A stretch of DNA of 64,000 nucleotides, taken from Eonycteris spelaea (lineage: Eukaryota; Chordata; Mammalia; Chiroptera; Pteropodidae). The stretch is from NCBI GenBank assembly GCA_003508835.1, contig PUFA01000022.1, positions 7,688,001 to 7,752,000 on the forward strand, given 5' to 3'. The notes beneath the pieces were generated by a model that was not told the origin of the DNA, made no database searches, and saw only the letters and a program-made list of their open reading frames with translations. The first letter of the stretch is position 1, and each line of letters opens with the position of its first letter. Positions 1 to 12,781 of the stretch are shown here, in pieces. Position numbers and translations under genes: made by a program.

Positions 1-235
1 GTAGAAAGCCTCTTAAACTGTAATCATTATTAAACAATGCCAGTCACTGTCCTAGGGACTTTCACATAATGACTTTACATAAGCATCAGCAATACCAGGA
101 GGTATGACCTGGTATTCACATTTTAGAAGACAGATAATCAGTAGTTCACATACAGCAAGTACTTTACCGGGCATCACACAGAGCTCAACCCGGGGATTCA
201 GAATGTCACTGTCATTTTGCAGCTGTCACAGCTGC
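1..235 (-). repeat. MIR SINE, antisense, cut by the window edge
   Basis: The bases read as the reverse complement of a mammalian-wide MIR. They contain the 'cactgtcctagggacttt' block, then a stretch matching the 'gaggtatgacctggtattcacattttagaagacag' core region in degraded form, and finally the 'catcacacagagctcaacccgg' tRNA-like head. Divergence is high, as expected of a MIR that stopped moving before the placental radiation. The call rests on remembered consensus. Confidence 0.75.
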
Positions 236-1350
236 CTCTTCATGTAGTCATTTTTCTAACATAAATAACGTAGTCATTTTAGACTCTATAATTTTTTCTG
301 ACCAAAAAAAAAAAAAAAAGTTTGCTGAGATCACCTAGCAAGATTATTTTTTAGTTTAAAAGTCCACTAGACTCCTACTAGAACATGTAATTACCCCAGC
401 AATATTAAAGGAGAAACTTTTCCAGCCAACGTGAGTACAACAAACTGTTCCTACCAGTAATTATCCAATTCATGCAATTATTGCAGGAATTCTTATTAAC
501 TAGGGTCACCACTGGCTCTTTTCAGAATAAATGGGGAGTTCTTAACAAAAGAGAAAAAAAGAAGTAACCATCGTATTTCATACAATATGGTCTCTAATAA
601 AGTGTCTTTAAAAAATTAATTGCTTCTATAATGATAGTCAAAAAATGAAGTCAGAATCATAAGTGAATCAAGCAATAAATTTAGATATCTTACATAAAAG
701 TGCAGGGGTTAGATGAATTTTTAAAAATAATAAGCATTTATTAAGTTGTTTTTCTTGTTTTCACTCACTTTAATATATACTGCAGTAAATACAGAATCAG
801 GAAAAAGTCTAACTTTTCTTACATGACAGTCATTTATTTAGAAAAGAACTTAAAAACCCCTGAAAGCAATATATGAGAGAGGGAGAGGGTGATTTACAGA
901 GATTCAATGTGATTTTCAAAGAAATTGAAGTAGAAAAATGTTTGGGTCAAGAAAGCTATTCATGAAAAAATAAGTAGTGTTTTTATTGGTTCTTCAGATA
1001 AAAGTGGGCTTTGTACTGAATGCTATGCAAAACAAGTTGAAGGATTTCTGTAAGGTTAGTTTAGATGAGAGGGCTATAGAAATTGGTCATAATCTTATGA
1101 TTCAACTCATGACAAATACGCAGATAGGATCACAAGCAAAACTTGCCCGCAAATACCAAATTTCAAAAGAGCAAGGGAGTGTGAGTGAGGACAGGCTATG
1201 GGGTTCCTTACAAATTCATAATTGAAATATTATGTATTTAGTAGACATCTGTATAAATTATCAGACCTGTAAAGTGTATGTATTAATTCAGAAAGGAAAT
1301 TTGAGCAGGGAAAAATCAGGAAATCATATATCCTTCCTCCTGTCTTCCTT
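236..1350. other. Unassigned AT-rich sequence
   Basis: I see no repeat family or gene here. It contains a run of 17 A at 303-319 and a short 82-codon open frame at 977-1225. That frame has no recognisable motif and no flanking splice signals that stand out, so I treat it as chance. Confidence 0.5.
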
Positions 1351-1354
1351 TCAT

Positions 1355-1730
1355 TTCTGCCTTCAATAAATGTTTATTGATATTAAACTCCATGAAAATC
1401 CTTCTTCTGAGTATTAAGGAGGAAGAGACAAAAATAAACACAGGAGCTTCTCTGTTGACAAATATTCATATGTAGTGGAGAAAATAACAATGATTATAAT
1501 AATGCTAATTCAGGTAGAGCAGGCTAAGTACTATGCCAGAAGGATGAAACTTCATTTCTGGCAGAGGAATAAAAAGGTCTGCGGCGAGAACCAGAATGCT
1601 GATTAGGTCCATCTAGAAACTGAATAAGTCGAGCTGGGCAGAGTGAGAGGCGGAGGAAGAAAGGCATTTCGGCGTTAGGACTAGCAAAACATAGCAATGG
1701 TGAAATGTAAGTATCTGTTGGAATTGGTAC
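1355..1730 (-). repeat. L2 LINE 3' end, antisense
   Basis: It begins with the reverse complement of the L2 terminus ('caataaatgtttattga'). It continues through a degraded 'gagacaaaaataaacacaggag' block and the 'aggctaagtactatgcc' segment that matches the L2 3' UTR read backwards. The far boundary, near the TG array, is uncertain. Confidence 0.6.
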
Positions 1731-1805
1731 TCCAGTGTTCCTAGAATAGAAGGAACACAGAGTGTATGGCAAGTGGTAAAACTGTCAGGGTCAACTGCAT
1801 CTGGA

Positions 1806-1890
1806 CTGTGTGTGTGTGCGCGCGCGCATGTGTGTGCACGTGTGTGTGTACACATGCTGGAATAGTGGAACTTTTGGTTAGACTATAAAC

Positions 1891-1929
<39 letters not shown>

Positions 1930-1958
1930 GTACACACACACACACGCACACACATATT
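1806..1958. repeat. Facing (TG)n and (CA)n microsatellites
   Basis: A TG-rich array with a CG-alternating core (1807-1854) is followed about 38 bases later by a CA array (1893-1956). The CA array carries a 'catatatgtaca' interruption. The two are near-complementary in opposite senses and could pair as an imperfect hairpin. Alternating purine-pyrimidine tracts of this kind are also prone to Z-DNA. Confidence 0.9.
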
Positions 1959-2059
1959 TTTGTAAGTGAGGCTTGGAGGAAAGCTGAAGAGATTTTGAGC
2001 AGAAGACGGACATTAAAGGTATTGAAGCCCTAATGAGGAAGTGGCAGAGGAAGGATGAA

Positions 2060-5000
2060 TTGAAGAGGAGAAGCTTTGAAGCTCGTGCAAGAGTAAAACT
2101 GAGAAGCAGTGAGATCCAAATTAAAGGGGAGGGAAAAGTTCAAAACAGACACAAGACATATTAAAGAAATAAAATCAAATTAAAGGTGACGGGATTGAGG
2201 AATACGGAGGTGGGACTTGAGGAATAGCATGGGCGTTTCTCTTGTGACTTTCATTCAATTTTAGCACATGACAAACTAAATTATTAAAACTTGCCACTGT
2301 AATCATTTGCTACCAACTGCATCACAAGAATTGTAAAAAAATAACATTGAAAATTTAAACGGCCCATGATTTATAACACCAGATTATTCCAATGTAATGA
2401 TTTTTACAGACTTTCGAATGGATTCTAGCTTCAAGAGCTCACAATACACTTAAATGGTTTTATCACTAACACAGGCTAAATGAACAGCATATGTTACACT
2501 GTTCCATTAGCTTCAATGGACACCCTAAGACACTCACTACATGTCTTAGACTGAAAGGTTACTAAAGACTTAAAAATTCAAAATTCAAAGATTTTTATAG
2601 CAAGTTTAGATTAACTAATAAATTTGATTCAGAAAAGATACTAACAAAGTTTCACCACAGTACCATAATTATGTTTCTTTTCTTTATGAAAAAAAAAACT
2701 GTCTTAAAAATTAAGTCATATTTTAAGTATGCACAGTCTCCTGAAATTCGACTCTAAATGTCTGTCATGAAAACCATAATTCAGTTACATTTTAAATTAA
2801 ACATCATATATGAAAGCAAGTTAAATGTAATTGCATAATGCCTCTTAATTACTTGCTTAATAACTGTCAGACCTCATAGGATCACAGAAATTAAATATCT
2901 AAAAACATATTAACTCATCTCTTCCATCCCCTTGACAGTGCATGAATATTCACTGTTAAGAAAAACTGTGTTATACAAAAAGCTGAATTTCTTGGTCATT
3001 TATTTTTGTACATACCTGACAATATTGGATTATGGAAAGAAATGATTTCTATGTTTTACTCAAACAGCACTAATTTTTTTGAGCTGGAAGTTGAGGGAGA
3101 ACTCAGAGATGACTAAATTCCAGAAATATCATGCCACACATGTACACATGATGCAATTAAGTAACACTGGGTTAAATAATATGAAATATTAATCTAATAT
3201 AGGCTTTACATATATTTCTATATTAAATAACAAAATGTGATTTTCCAAAGTCAAGTGACAAGTATTGTAGTCCACATTTTCAGCTGAATAAATGAGCCTT
3301 CACAAACTTAAATCATTTTTTAAAGGTCCAATACTAGAAATCAATTCTTCTGCTCCCAAATTTCTTCTAATATATTGCAGGTAATTAGACTCATTGTACT
3401 AAAACGCTCAAAAGTCATTTCAAACTTTTTGGTACAGATTAATCAAGTGGTAGACATATCTTCAGTGAGATCTGTGACATTCAGAAAATGTATTATAACA
3501 TAATAATCCTTAGCATATAGCTACCTATTGCATGCATTTAAAAATTGATATTTAGAGTTGTATTTTTATAACAAATAACAGCATTCAGTCTGATACTAAA
3601 AATGTACCATTTTAGCAATGATTTTTTTTTCTGAAATGAAGAGTATAATTCTTGCTATCTAACAATTGTTATTCAAAAATTGTTCTTCAGAAAAAGTGAA
3701 ATGAAATAGGTTGTTGATTTTTGCTTTTGAAATCTCAAGCTGATGAAGCTAACACTTTTGACAATTGAGTCTCTCATGGAATGCATCTCATCAACAAAAA
3801 TTCACATATGACATTCAAATTTATTTAACAAGTGGTATAACTAAGTTGAGTGTATAGAAACAGTTGTATTCAAATGTAGGACAGTTGTAAATTAGATTTT
3901 ATGATGACACTTTATGCATGCTTTTTTGAGGAAGAAATGTCAAAGCTATCAGTTCAATGAGCCACTACAGGGGGAAAGAGACTCATCCACATTAGAAAAG
4001 ATTCATAATAAACATAAAATATACGATTAAATAAAATAAGGTCAAAAGCTGAATAATAAGATATCAATGGGTGTGTACCTTTTTTCTCTTTCAAGTCCAA
4101 ACGAAGAACGTTATATTAAGTTTAGACAACAGTTTTGGTGGTTAGCATTTGTTAAAAATAATATATATCCATTTAGATACTAGAACTTTCAAGAGACTGA
4201 TAATGCAATTACTATATAAAATGTTTTAATGCAATAAATAAATAAATAACTTGAAAGGAATGACTCCTACACTTATTTTGCGATGACGTGCTCGATTAAA
4301 AGGGAATACTGAAAAGTCCATGTCCTCCGTAGGGAGGCATAATTAGCCAACCATGAATTATGATTCTGTTTTGAAAGTTAACTCCTTTTCTTAAGTTTGT
4401 GCTACTTTCACATGACCTGAGTCAACGTGTTACTAGCATGTAGGAACTTGGACTCCGTAAGTGCAGAGGATTTCTAGTTAGCTATTTACGCACATCGAAT
4501 GTTTCCTTTCGATTCAATAAAAATGTTTTTCTCCTCTGTGAGAAGAGTTATGCTGCCCTTTCGGAGTTGATAATCTCTTTGGAAAAATAGACATAAACAC
4601 CAGTGTGGGGGAACCTCTCTCTGTGGGTGAAAGGGCAAAGGTAAAACATCCAGTGTTCAGGATAAGAGAATTACAAGCAATGAACTGCACCATCATCCTT
4701 CTTTACTACAGGTATTAGTGACATTCAATCTAGCCTGTATGATCAATGACTTTTTATTCAATGATGCAACCACCGCCATATTTTATTCATGTGTTTCATT
4801 TCCTAAATATTTTTTTCACAAATTTAGGAAATGTTCTCATTCTCATTCACCTGACATTTTTGTTTTTCTTTTCTTTTTTGTGTTTTTTGTTTTTTGAATG
4901 CTGAAGTTTCTGATATGAATATTCTTGCACAATTACGAAGCTGAAACACTAGCTAAGCCCACATCTCAATGTGTTGGCAACCAAGAGACTGAGATGACCC

Positions 5001-5075
5001 TTCTTCCATTTAAAATGTTCCAATGTGCAAATCCACGTAAATCATTGTTTTTCTTATATTCCCTCTTAGCTTTAA
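2060..5075. other. Long unassigned AT-rich stretch
   Basis: About 3 kb with no clear repeat, RNA gene or coding frame. The sequence is strongly AT-rich with short A or T runs and no microsatellite of note. A long stretch free of young repeats could be ancient unique DNA or highly decayed repeats; the sequence alone does not decide. Confidence 0.45.
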
Positions 5076-5079
5076 TACT

Positions 5080-5245
5080 CATTCACTGATTAATCATTCA
5101 ATCAGCAAATATTATCGAACCCTTAATATGTGCCGTATACTGTTTTAGGCACTGAAGGTGTGGTAGTGAGAGATACTGGCCAAAAATAAAAATTCCATTC
5201 TAGTGTGGGAGACGAAAAATATGTAAGTAAAATACAGGGTATGTT
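5080..5245 (-). repeat. L2 LINE terminus, antisense
   Basis: It opens with 'attcactgattaatcattc' and 'atcagcaaatattatcgaac', which match the reverse complement of the L2 tail. The 'gtgccgtatactgttttagg' block and an 'attccattctagtgtgggag' block follow in the expected order. It fades out near 5245. Confidence 0.7.
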
Positions 5246-5249
5246 AGAA

Positions 5250-6080
5250 AATGATATGGGCTAAAGATTCAAATCAAAATATAGAATTCTATTGCCAAAA
5301 ATGAATCATATACTAAAACCTGGATAATAGGGAATCTGAAAAAAATCTACTTACAGGCTTTTAGCTCTTATAGAAAGAAGAGCAGAGGAGAGTAATTCTG
5401 GGTGCAAAAATAAGCAATAGGTAGTAGAGAACACACCAACTTTGGCCAACAATTAAATTTTTAACCTGTAGCAATGGTAAAACAACATGATCCTTCTAAT
5501 ATAAGAAATATTCTTCATACAAAGATTTTCCAATCCCACCCCCCCTCCAAAATTAGGAACCAAAAATACTATTGATCACCAAATCCACCCCTGTTTGATA
5601 TTAATTCTTCCTTAAATTCAGTTGCAATCCCTCTTCGATTTATTTTTTCCCTAAAAAAATCATTTATATGAACCACCAATACTTTGTATAAATTAGTAAG
5701 TGAAGAATATAGATAAGAAATTGACTAATGCAAAGTTGTACATAATAAAGAAAATATAAAGTGTATAGTTACTAAGTTTTTTTTCCACAGTGGGTAACAG
5801 AGTTGTAGTTTGCATTATTTTAATTTCTCCTTTTTCTAATCATTCATTGGTCCCTTCCTCCCAGTCACCATTTAGCCTGTGTGACTTAAAACTTCATTTC
5901 TGAATGGGTTAGAGACCGCCTGTAATGAATTGCTGCAGTTTTCCTGGGAGTATTCAAAGGTGGCCTCCAAAAAGCCAATCTCTGAGATTCAGACCTATGA
6001 CTTTGTATCCCCATTGTAAAGCAATATTGTTTTGGACATTTTGCCAGACAAAATGTTTTAACAACAGTCCCAGGAAACAG
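5250..6080. other. Unassigned sequence
   Basis: No recognised element. It is AT-rich, with a C-rich spot at 5537-5546. Overlapping short open frames on both strands around 5886-6125 show no known domain. Confidence 0.4.
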
Positions 6081-6084
6081 ACCC

Positions 6085-6480
6085 AAAATAGAAGTGCGAG
6101 ATGTGAGCTGCCAAGGCCTTATTGATAACTTTTTTCGCTACCCTGGGACTTGCTTAGTTGGCTCACATTCAGTGTGGCCTGGTGGTCCAGGTGAAGTTTG
6201 TACACAGGCTTTACACACGAACTTTCCTTCAGCAAAGCTCACCTGCCTCCGCCACGGCTGCCGAACGTCTAACCAGACAACAGCAAAGGTCAACACTGAC
6301 TCACTAATAGAGCTTAATGTCCCAGGGGAACCAGCCAGTCACCTGGTAGCAGTGTAATTATAGGAGATTTTTGTCAATATGGAGAGGCCAGGGATTTGTG
6401 CTCATAAAAATAAATCTGTTGACTATAGATTATTTTTCCCCTCAGTGTTTGCGGTACTTCTATAAAAGCCACCTTCTTTG
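6085..6480 (+). pseudogene. Possible endogenous retroviral pol (integrase-like) relic
   Basis: An 87-codon open frame (6094-6357) is less AT-rich than its surroundings. Its C-terminal half has two Cys residues five apart (TCLRHGC), preceded by His-containing residues, in the layout of a retroviral integrase zinc-binding region. Stops and apparent frame breaks follow just beyond 6345. The next hundred bases, in changing frames, keep short stretches of hydrophobic residues and Asp that would fit the start of an integrase core. No LTRs, gag or env are visible nearby. The element would be long dead and frame-broken. The assignment is from general layout only; another degenerate repeat is quite possible. 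Confidence 0.33.
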
Positions 6481-6854
6481 ACATCCTGAATGCTTAATTG
6501 TAATGCTGTCCCAGGGCACTTACAAAGGAAGATCTAGAAGTGCTGCAAAATGTCATGTCTGGGAAGCCCATGTGTGCGTATTACAACGGGAAAAGGCGAC
6601 ACTGGTTTTTGGTTCCACTCTTTTCTACCTCAAAACTCACAAAAATATCTCTGCTTGATAGAACGTTAATCATTTTGAGGGTCCTTGAAGAGAGTCTGAT
6701 AAATATAGTACCAGGACTTCTATTCCTTGTAAGATAGGGGAGATGCATAGATGATGTATAGAAAGATGTATAGATGACAACAGACAGAAATATGGAAGCA
6801 CTAGAAGGTTTTGTTCAGATAGATATCGTGATCTAAGTTTCCTTTCTAGTCCTC

Positions 6855-6857
<3 letters not shown>

Positions 6858-6897
<40 letters not shown>
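6858..6897 (+). repeat. (GT)20 microsatellite
   Basis: Forty bases of uninterrupted GT dinucleotides following 'cctctgc'. A pure array of this length is usually polymorphic. Confidence 0.97.
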
Positions 6898-6899
<2 letters not shown>

Positions 6900-7184
6900 C
6901 TCAGGTGTTTTTCTTTCAAATCTGCAAACTTAGACAAACGAGCTTAATCTGATAATACAACATAAGAACTATATTCAAGTTTTAAAATAGTTGGGATGTT
7001 TTTCTGAGGAATCAAGGCATCCATATAAGTTATAATCCCTTTATATACTGAAAACGTGCTGATTCGATATAGGCACTGAGAAAATAGTGTTTAACACCCA
7101 AGCTTGTGGATATAGGATCCACAATGAAGTTGTAAATATTGTATTTAAAATATTATAAAAGTTTGGTCACATATGAAGACACTT

Positions 7185-7310
7185 CAGAGGAGAGACTCTG
7201 GTAGAGACTGTGAGTAAGAGGAAAAGATTTGAGACATATCTTAATTTAACTGACTTGAATGATGAGATTAAATTAGGAAGTCAAAGCCAAACGGAAAGAT
7301 GTTGTAAGAA
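7185..7310 (-). repeat. L2 LINE fragment, antisense
   Basis: The 'gagtaagaggaaaagatttg' and 'gagacatatcttaattt' blocks follow the order of the L2 3' UTR read backwards. Similarity is weak and the ends are soft. Confidence 0.4.
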
Positions 7311-9250
7311 GACAGAAAAATGCGAATTACAACTGTGAAAGCAGATGGTCTTATCAGGGAAAAACAAGCAATCTCTGATACAAGGAAGGAGTTAGGGTGA
7401 GGTGGGAGACATTTTAATCTCTGAAGGAAACTCAAAACTGTCTTTACTTCTGAAGAGATAAAGTTTTGGTGCACATGTAGCAGAAAATGCATCTCTCAAC
7501 AATAAAACTAAAGCACTCTACTGTGGGTAGAGTTGAGTAGAAGACGAACTTTTCCCGATAAGGATAAAGAGGTCATACATAGATCCGAAAGGACCATTTG
7601 TTCTTTGACTCTCACCGTTTGCTCAGATGCCCTATTCCATCTCAAATGGCTGCCTGTTTGTGTAGACCTGAGTCACGGGAGGAGACAGTCAACCTTGGAC
7701 CATCAAAGGGGAAACAGGCTGAACCCTCGTGAGGAAGGATGCAAGAAGATGCTACAAAAGTTCTCTGTTGTGGGTTCGTTCTTGGGGAGACATCTTAGTT
7801 CTGATGGCCCAGACCTTCCCAGAAGCTAGAGGAGTTTTTATGGGCCATGATTCAGCAATAAATGAAAGTGTGCATTTTCCGGTCACGTCATCCACGATAT
7901 ACAGACTAATCATCAGGTTAACAGAAGTAGCCACAGGGTAGGTAGCTAGTGAAAGATTTGAAAGAACTGCGTCCTTAAACAGGTTGTTTACACTCCGAAA
8001 CAGGTAATGCTCATAACGGTCAAAGGCTCTATGAAAAGGATCTGTTTTGTAATGTTAATCTGACAATGAAGGAAGGAATACTGAAATACTGAAAATAATG
8101 AAAAAAATTCAAATCCAAAAAATGAGGTTTCCGAAGTAGAATATGTGGTAGTTTAAAGCCCTTAATTAACTTCAAAATTCCTATAATTTTTGTAATAAAT
8201 TATTATTCACCTTTTTGGTAAAGTTCTACAATATAGGTAGAATTACCAGTTAGGTTTTATATAAGTTGTACAGGTACAGGGTTTGCATCTGTGAGCCAAA
8301 GTGTACTGCCTTGGTATATTCCTTCCACAAAATGTGGCCTACAACTTAGAATTTCAATTGATGCTACTGTTTTTTGATAATACATAGATATTATGAAATA
8401 TTTTACCCTGTAAACTGCTGAGATGATCCTACATCTATATCTAATTTTGAGTTTTATCATCAACAGACACTTAGTAGATGGTTTCCTTAGTAAAAGATGG
8501 TTTTATATTACATGCTGTAAACTAACAGTTCAAAATTACCTGAGTGAATTTATTTTCTTTAACAGGGGCTTTATAAATATTCATTTAAAAAGTCATGTTT
8601 ATAAATCGAAATGGTCCTTTGTAAATGTCCAATTATAATCATTTGACAAGTATAAATACACTTTGTGGCAAACAATGCCCTGATTTATGCAGATCCCATT
8701 AGATATGACTGTGAACTATAATTATCCTGGTGGACTATAATTTTGCCTGCCCAGTCATTCAGAGAGTTTAATACACTCAACTGAGACTGAATTTTCGAAG
8801 CTGTTTGTAACAGTGGCAATGATGTATGTGTCACCGCCCTTTCTAATTCTGGTTTTGCTTGAATAAATAATCTCAGCTAGAACTTCATTCATGTTATTTT
8901 GCTCAACAGGTCAAAAACAAAACAAGAATAATATTAATAGCCAGTCCTTTTTACTCAGTGTTAAAAAATTTGTTTGCAACCTTTGTAGGTACTTTTTCTT
9001 TTTAGAATATTTGGCCTTTGGGGGTTAGAGACCTTAGTTGTTAAATTATTGCCTTGATGAAGTAAATTGCATCTTTTAGAGAATATTATATATGGGCAAG
9101 AAATTACGGTTAAAAATTGTCAAGTTTGAACAAAAAATTGCTATGAACAAAAGAATGTCTACTGCCTTATTTTAAATGCATGAACCAAAATTTCTCAACT
9201 TAGCAGATAAAATCAGTTTTTAGAGTTTAATATGCCTTTATATGAAATTT
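7311..9250. other. Unassigned stretch
   Basis: No repeat family recognised. 7530-7940 is less AT-rich and holds overlapping open frames of 60-98 codons on both strands, none with a motif I know. 8100-9250 is AT-rich with no tandem structure. Confidence 0.4.
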
Positions 9251-9257
9251 CTCCATA

Positions 9258-9592
9258 TAGTTGATCTTGAACAATGTAGGGGTTAGGAGTGCTGATGCCC
9301 ACATAGTCAAAAATCTATGTATAACTTCAGACCCTCCCAAAACTTAACTACTAACTGCCTATGGTTGACTGGAAGCCTTACTATTAACATAAATGGTCAA
9401 TTAATATATATTTTAATGGCCAATATATATTTGTATGTATTATACACTGTATTCTTACAATAAAGTAAGCAAAAAAAATAAATTATTATTAGGAAAATCA
9501 CAAGGAAGAAAATATACTTTTACATTATTGAAAAAAATCCTCATATAAGTGGATCTGAAAACTTCAAACCTATGTTGTTCAAAGGTCAACTG
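9258..9592. mobile_element. MER44-type Tigger non-autonomous DNA transposon
   Basis: A 335-bp element whose two ends are inverted repeats: the left end reads 'tagttgatcttgaacaatg' and the right end is the near reverse complement 'ttgttcaaaggtcaactg'. TA dinucleotides flank it at 9256-9257 and 9593-9594, the target duplication expected of Tc1/mariner-Tigger elements. The interior, with its 'taactactaactgcctatgg' and 'cttacaataaagtaagc' blocks, matches remembered MER44-type sequence. It has no transposase frame, as usual for this family. Confidence 0.8.
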
Positions 9593-9611
9593 TATATATA
9601 ATCTGGCAAAT

Positions 9612-9665
9612 TTATATATATACATATATATGTATATATATACACATAAACATAATTATATATAA
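9612..9665. repeat. TA-rich (TATATACA)n-like microsatellite
   Basis: Alternating TA with occasional C or G starts about 20 bases beyond the MER44 end. It likely forms an easily melted tract. Confidence 0.85.
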
Positions 9666-9789
9666 ATAATGCATAACTCAACTTAGTCACGAGAGAGCAC
9701 ATACATGGAATCCCTTTAACAATGTGTTTGCTCGACACCAAAACAACTAGACAGTTAAGACAAATCGCCACTTTTGGCACCATTCAAAC

Positions 9790-10675
9790 CTAGGTGGACA
9801 TGAACACAACACCAAGAAGCACTACACTGACCCTGAACAGTCTTCACTATACGCCTGCCGGAATGGCCGGATGCGAACACTGACAACTCCAAACGCTGGC
9901 GAGGACGTGCGGCAGCGGGAACTCTCATCCGTTTTTGCAGAATGAGAAAAGGTGGGAATGGGAAACGGATCAGCCACTTTTGAATGCAGTTTGGTAATTT
10001 CTTACAAACCTAAATAAACTCTGACGATGAGATCCAGTGATCATGCTCCTTGGTATTTACCCAAAGGAGTTGAAAACTTCTGTCCACGCGAAAATCTGTA
10101 CACAGATGTTTAGAGCTGCTTTATGAGTAGATAAAGTGTGGGACATCCAGACAATAAATATCATTCAATACTAAAAAGAAATGAGCTATCAAGTCATGAA
10201 AACGCATGGAGGAAGCTTAAATGTACATTAAGCCAATTTGAAAAGGCTACATTCCGTATGATTTCATCTATATGACATTCTGGAGAAAACAATATAAAGA
10301 TCAGTGTTTGCAGGGGTGGTGAACAGAGAGACTAGGCAGAGAACAGAGGATTTTTAGGACAGTGAAATGCTCTTTATTGTCTGATATTATAATGATGGAT
10401 ATATAGCATCATACATTTCCCCAAACCTATAGAATGTACAACACAAAGAATGAATCCTAAGATAAACTATAGACTCTGTCTGATTAACCTGTGTCAATGT
10501 TGGTTCATTCTTGGTAAAAAAAAAAAAAAAATGTTTCATTCTGTTGAAAAGAGTTGATAATGGGGGAAGCTAAGCACGTGTTGGGGCAGGGGTTATTCGG
10601 GACATATCTGTACCTTTCTCTCAATTGTGTTGTAAACCTAATACTACTATAAATGAATAAAGTTTTTTTAAGTAA
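9790..10675 (+). mobile_element. Old L1 3' end (L1MA/L1MB type)
   Basis: The end of L1 ORF2 is recognisable from 'gggaatgggaaacggatcag' through 'ctccttggtatttacccaaa' to 'aaaagaaatgagctatcaag', followed by the 3' UTR with 'agaatgtacaacacaaagaa' and a terminal 'atgaataaag' signal. It is truncated at the 5' side and carries many stops. The part at 9850-9950 is unusually rich in CpG compared with the expected L1 sequence. A run of 16 A lies at 10516-10531. Confidence 0.85.
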
Positions 10676-12776
10676 GTTTAGAGAAAATTAGAAATTATAG
10701 AATTAAACACAGCAGGTTTAAAATCAACTAGTAAAGGAAAAATACTCGTTTTACAATACAAATATTTTTCTTGGCCACTCTCATTTATTAAAGCTACTGG
10801 TCCCTGAATGTGCTCAAAGACTCATCAGAATTCGATCTGAACTGCTTTCTACGAAACACAAACTCAACTCTCTGTTGACACTTGCTTCTAGAATCTGCCT
10901 CCCTTGCCATTGTTGGGGACACTGTTATTACAAGGATACTACAATGAGACTGACTCTGTGTTTTGGGGCAAGAGTGCTGGATCCCAGACGGTCACAACAT
11001 ACTGCTTGCTGACAGGTCTTGAATACAGTGTTGTGTTCTATGTCAATACACAAAAAAATATTTCTCTTATGTCTTTCAGTTCTACTATGTTATATGGGTT
11101 TCAAAATGATACTAATTTTTCTCCATGTGTATCATTAAAATTTAACAAAAACACAATTTCCACTCCCTATTTATAGCCTTCTCAATCTGAAAGTCAGTTA
11201 TGAGCCCATGGGAGACTAGGCATGGTATATTCAAGGTGAAGAACAAATGTAAATTTTAACAGCTGACATGTATAAAACCTAGAGTCTCCGAGGTCTGCAG
11301 CCCTGTGATTCTAGGCATGTGTGCAAGACAAAATCCCTCGGGGAGTTTTTTCCCCAAGACTTTGACTATTTCTTTCCAAGGGACTTCCAATTTCTCAGTT
11401 ATGTCAGTTCATTTCCAAAGTCCAGAAGTGTTTGCAATCTAGCAGGAGATCAATTTAGGCTCATGATAAACTTCTGCTATGTAATGAAATTATAAAACAT
11501 AATATTTCTTAATTTTATGTATAGTGTTAAATATACCGATATATGTTTACTCATTTAATTGGTGCCTCATCTCTATACATTTTTTGCTTGATAATTCTGA
11601 ATGCTTTTCCTGTCATTGTTTGTATTATTTCTGATCACTTTATTTTTGTCTATGTAGAGATACTTTTTCCAATTTTATTTATTTGGAGTTAAAATAAGGA
11701 GAAATGTCAGCCCATTTGATGTCTTTTTCCCCCCCACAGCAATGGCAACGGCATAAAAATTATAAGCTCTTAAATTACTGTAGTCCGTGTTTATTAGAAT
11801 TCCAGTCAATTTTGAAGATGTATGCATTACACTACTTCAGAGGATGCCTGAGATGAAAGTCCTTCCATGTTAAGAAAGTATGATTTCTATATACTTGCCT
11901 TCCATATAGAACAATATCTTTGGTTTTCAATGTTTGTATTTACCTTTGGAAAATACAAAGTCCCAAATTCCACATTCAAATAGAATTAAACACGGTTTTG
12001 TTAAGGGAAAAAGTGTTTTGCGAGATAAAAAAAAGTGACAGTGGCATAAGCTCTTTCATACTCCATCTGTTGTTCCACCCTTCCAATGGCAACTTCAAGG
12101 CACATTAAATGTATTAAATGCTTCCTAAAAAGAGAGAGAAAGAGAGAGAGAGAGAGAGCGCTCGCGAGACACGAGCCTGCACAATAGACTCACTCTGAGA
12201 GATAAAAATCACAAGAGTTGCAAAATAAAAGAAATATTCCTTGTCTCAGTAGGATGGTTAATTGTATGTGCATTCATTTTGATTGATTTTTTAAGACTAA
12301 AGGGGGAAAAAAACAGAAAATTTTCATTGCAGAAACAATTACAGCAGGAATCGTGCTATCCTTTACTGAAGGAATAATGCTATTTATAAAGGAAGAAAAT
12401 GACAAAGGTGTGTTTCCTGTTGCTAATTTTCCTAGGGCACTGAATCAGTGTGATGCCGCTGGGAGCCGCAGGAGACCTTTATGATACCTGAGCAGGAAGG
12501 AGCTGACCTGACGAGTGGCCTTAATCATCAGAAGCTCTGGCGGTGAATGTGTCAACAACAGGTCAGACAGGAGTTACCTTCACCCACCCTCCAAATTCCG
12601 TATTGAAGGTAATGAACTCTAGGTAAAAGAGAGAGTGACTCAGATCATTGATTTTTTTTTTTTAACTTGAATCATTTAAAGAAACAAAAATTTGGGTAGG
12701 AACAACGTGGTTATGTTAAAGGAAAATCAACAATACAATTAGTCCATCTCTATTTTCTCCTTTTCAGCTCTGCATC
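10676..12776. other. Unassigned stretch with a (GA)n tract
   Basis: About 2.1 kb without a recognised element. A short GA-rich tract at 12129-12158 ends in 'gcgctcgcgag', a small self-complementary CpG cluster. A 90-codon open frame at 10904-11176 has no known motif. Confidence 0.45.
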
Positions 12777-12781
12777 TAATT

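Noticed and set aside
1524..2013. Minus-strand frames with Cys/Val and His/Thr repeats
   Set aside because: They cross the TG and CA arrays and an L2 relic.
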